From: a bacterium
GTDB taxonomy: Bacteria > Patescibacteriota > Minisyncoccia > Phycocordibacterales > JAUSIJ01
NCBI GenBank assembly: GCA_030647855.1
Contig: JAUSIJ010000026.1
Span: forward strand, 1 to 5,494
Reading direction: 5' to 3'
Length of the DNA: 5,494 nt
A program made the position numbers and the translations under genes. The notes under the pieces were generated by a model that saw only the letters and a program-made list of their open reading frames with translations, was not told the DNA's origin and did not search any database. Of this stretch, positions 5,424 through 5,494 are shown piece by piece. Every line of letters starts with the position of its first letter. The stretch's first letter is position 1.

Positions 5424-5494
5424 ATGATCAATAGAGGTTTAGCCACATTCGGGCTCGATTACGGCACCTCCCCACCATGGCTTTTCTAGTATGA
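5424..5494 (+). pseudogene. 5' start of a DUF763-like protein, frame interrupted by TAG near the window edge
   Basis: From ATG at 5424 the frame reads 21 residues, including RGLATFGLDYGTSPPWLF at 4-21, then TAG at 5487-5489. This closely follows, from memory, the N-terminus of DUF763 family proteins (G-x-A-x3-L-x2-G-x2-P-x-W-L-F, usually continuing x-R-M). Here TTC is followed by TAGT and then ATG; two additional bases would restore the expected spacing to that Met. The break may be a real frameshift or nonsense mutation, or a sequencing or assembly error if the contig ends here. There is no Shine-Dalgarno; the -10 box seven bases upstream suggests a leaderless start. DUF763 proteins are full-length proteins of several hundred residues with no established function. 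The match rests on about 18 residues, so it is tentative. Confidence 0.4.

Overview
The window looks like a fragment of a Patescibacteria/CPR genome, probably Parcubacteria-like. This is an inference from three things: the secreted enzyme at the left carries the start of a Cys-led peptidoglycan-binding module of a kind I associate with that group, genes are short and separated by compact hairpin terminators, and the right end opens a DUF763-like reading frame. No rRNA, tRNA or CRISPR array is visible, so the assignment stays tentative.

Layout from left to right. Positions 1-1575 (minus) hold a long open reading frame that leaves the window at base 1: a signal peptide, a beta-propeller phytase domain, an eight-proline linker, a fibronectin type III domain and the beginning of a peptidoglycan-binding domain. 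Positions 1576-1938 are a divergent intergenic region. It holds a perfect 18-bp-arm palindrome that directly abuts a ~138-bp element bounded by 21-bp inverted repeats, and the right repeat runs into a candidate promoter. Positions 1939-2391 (plus) encode a PQ-loop/SemiSWEET-like membrane protein with a strong Shine-Dalgarno site, followed by a hairpin terminator. Positions 2424-2714 (plus) form an independent-looking unit rich in hairpins. It ends in a strong terminator and contains a 31-codon ORF behind a near-perfect Shine-Dalgarno sequence, so it could be a structured RNA, a microprotein gene or both. Positions 2763-2912 (minus) encode a 49-residue Cys-containing protein with its own promoter and terminator. 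Positions 2976-5306 (minus) encode a soluble PAS-PAS-GAF-PAS hybrid-sensor-free histidine kinase. At 5424 (plus) the first ~21 codons of a DUF763-like protein begin, but the frame meets a TAG near the window edge.

How the parts might fit: the phytase would release phosphate from inositol phosphates outside the cell or at its surface, the PQ-loop protein is a possible small-solute transporter, and the kinase is a cytoplasmic sensor without a response regulator in view. Nothing in the sequence links these genes into one pathway. The divergent kinase/DUF763 pair has -10 boxes placed so that both transcripts would start at or within two bases of the ATG, suggesting leaderless mRNAs.
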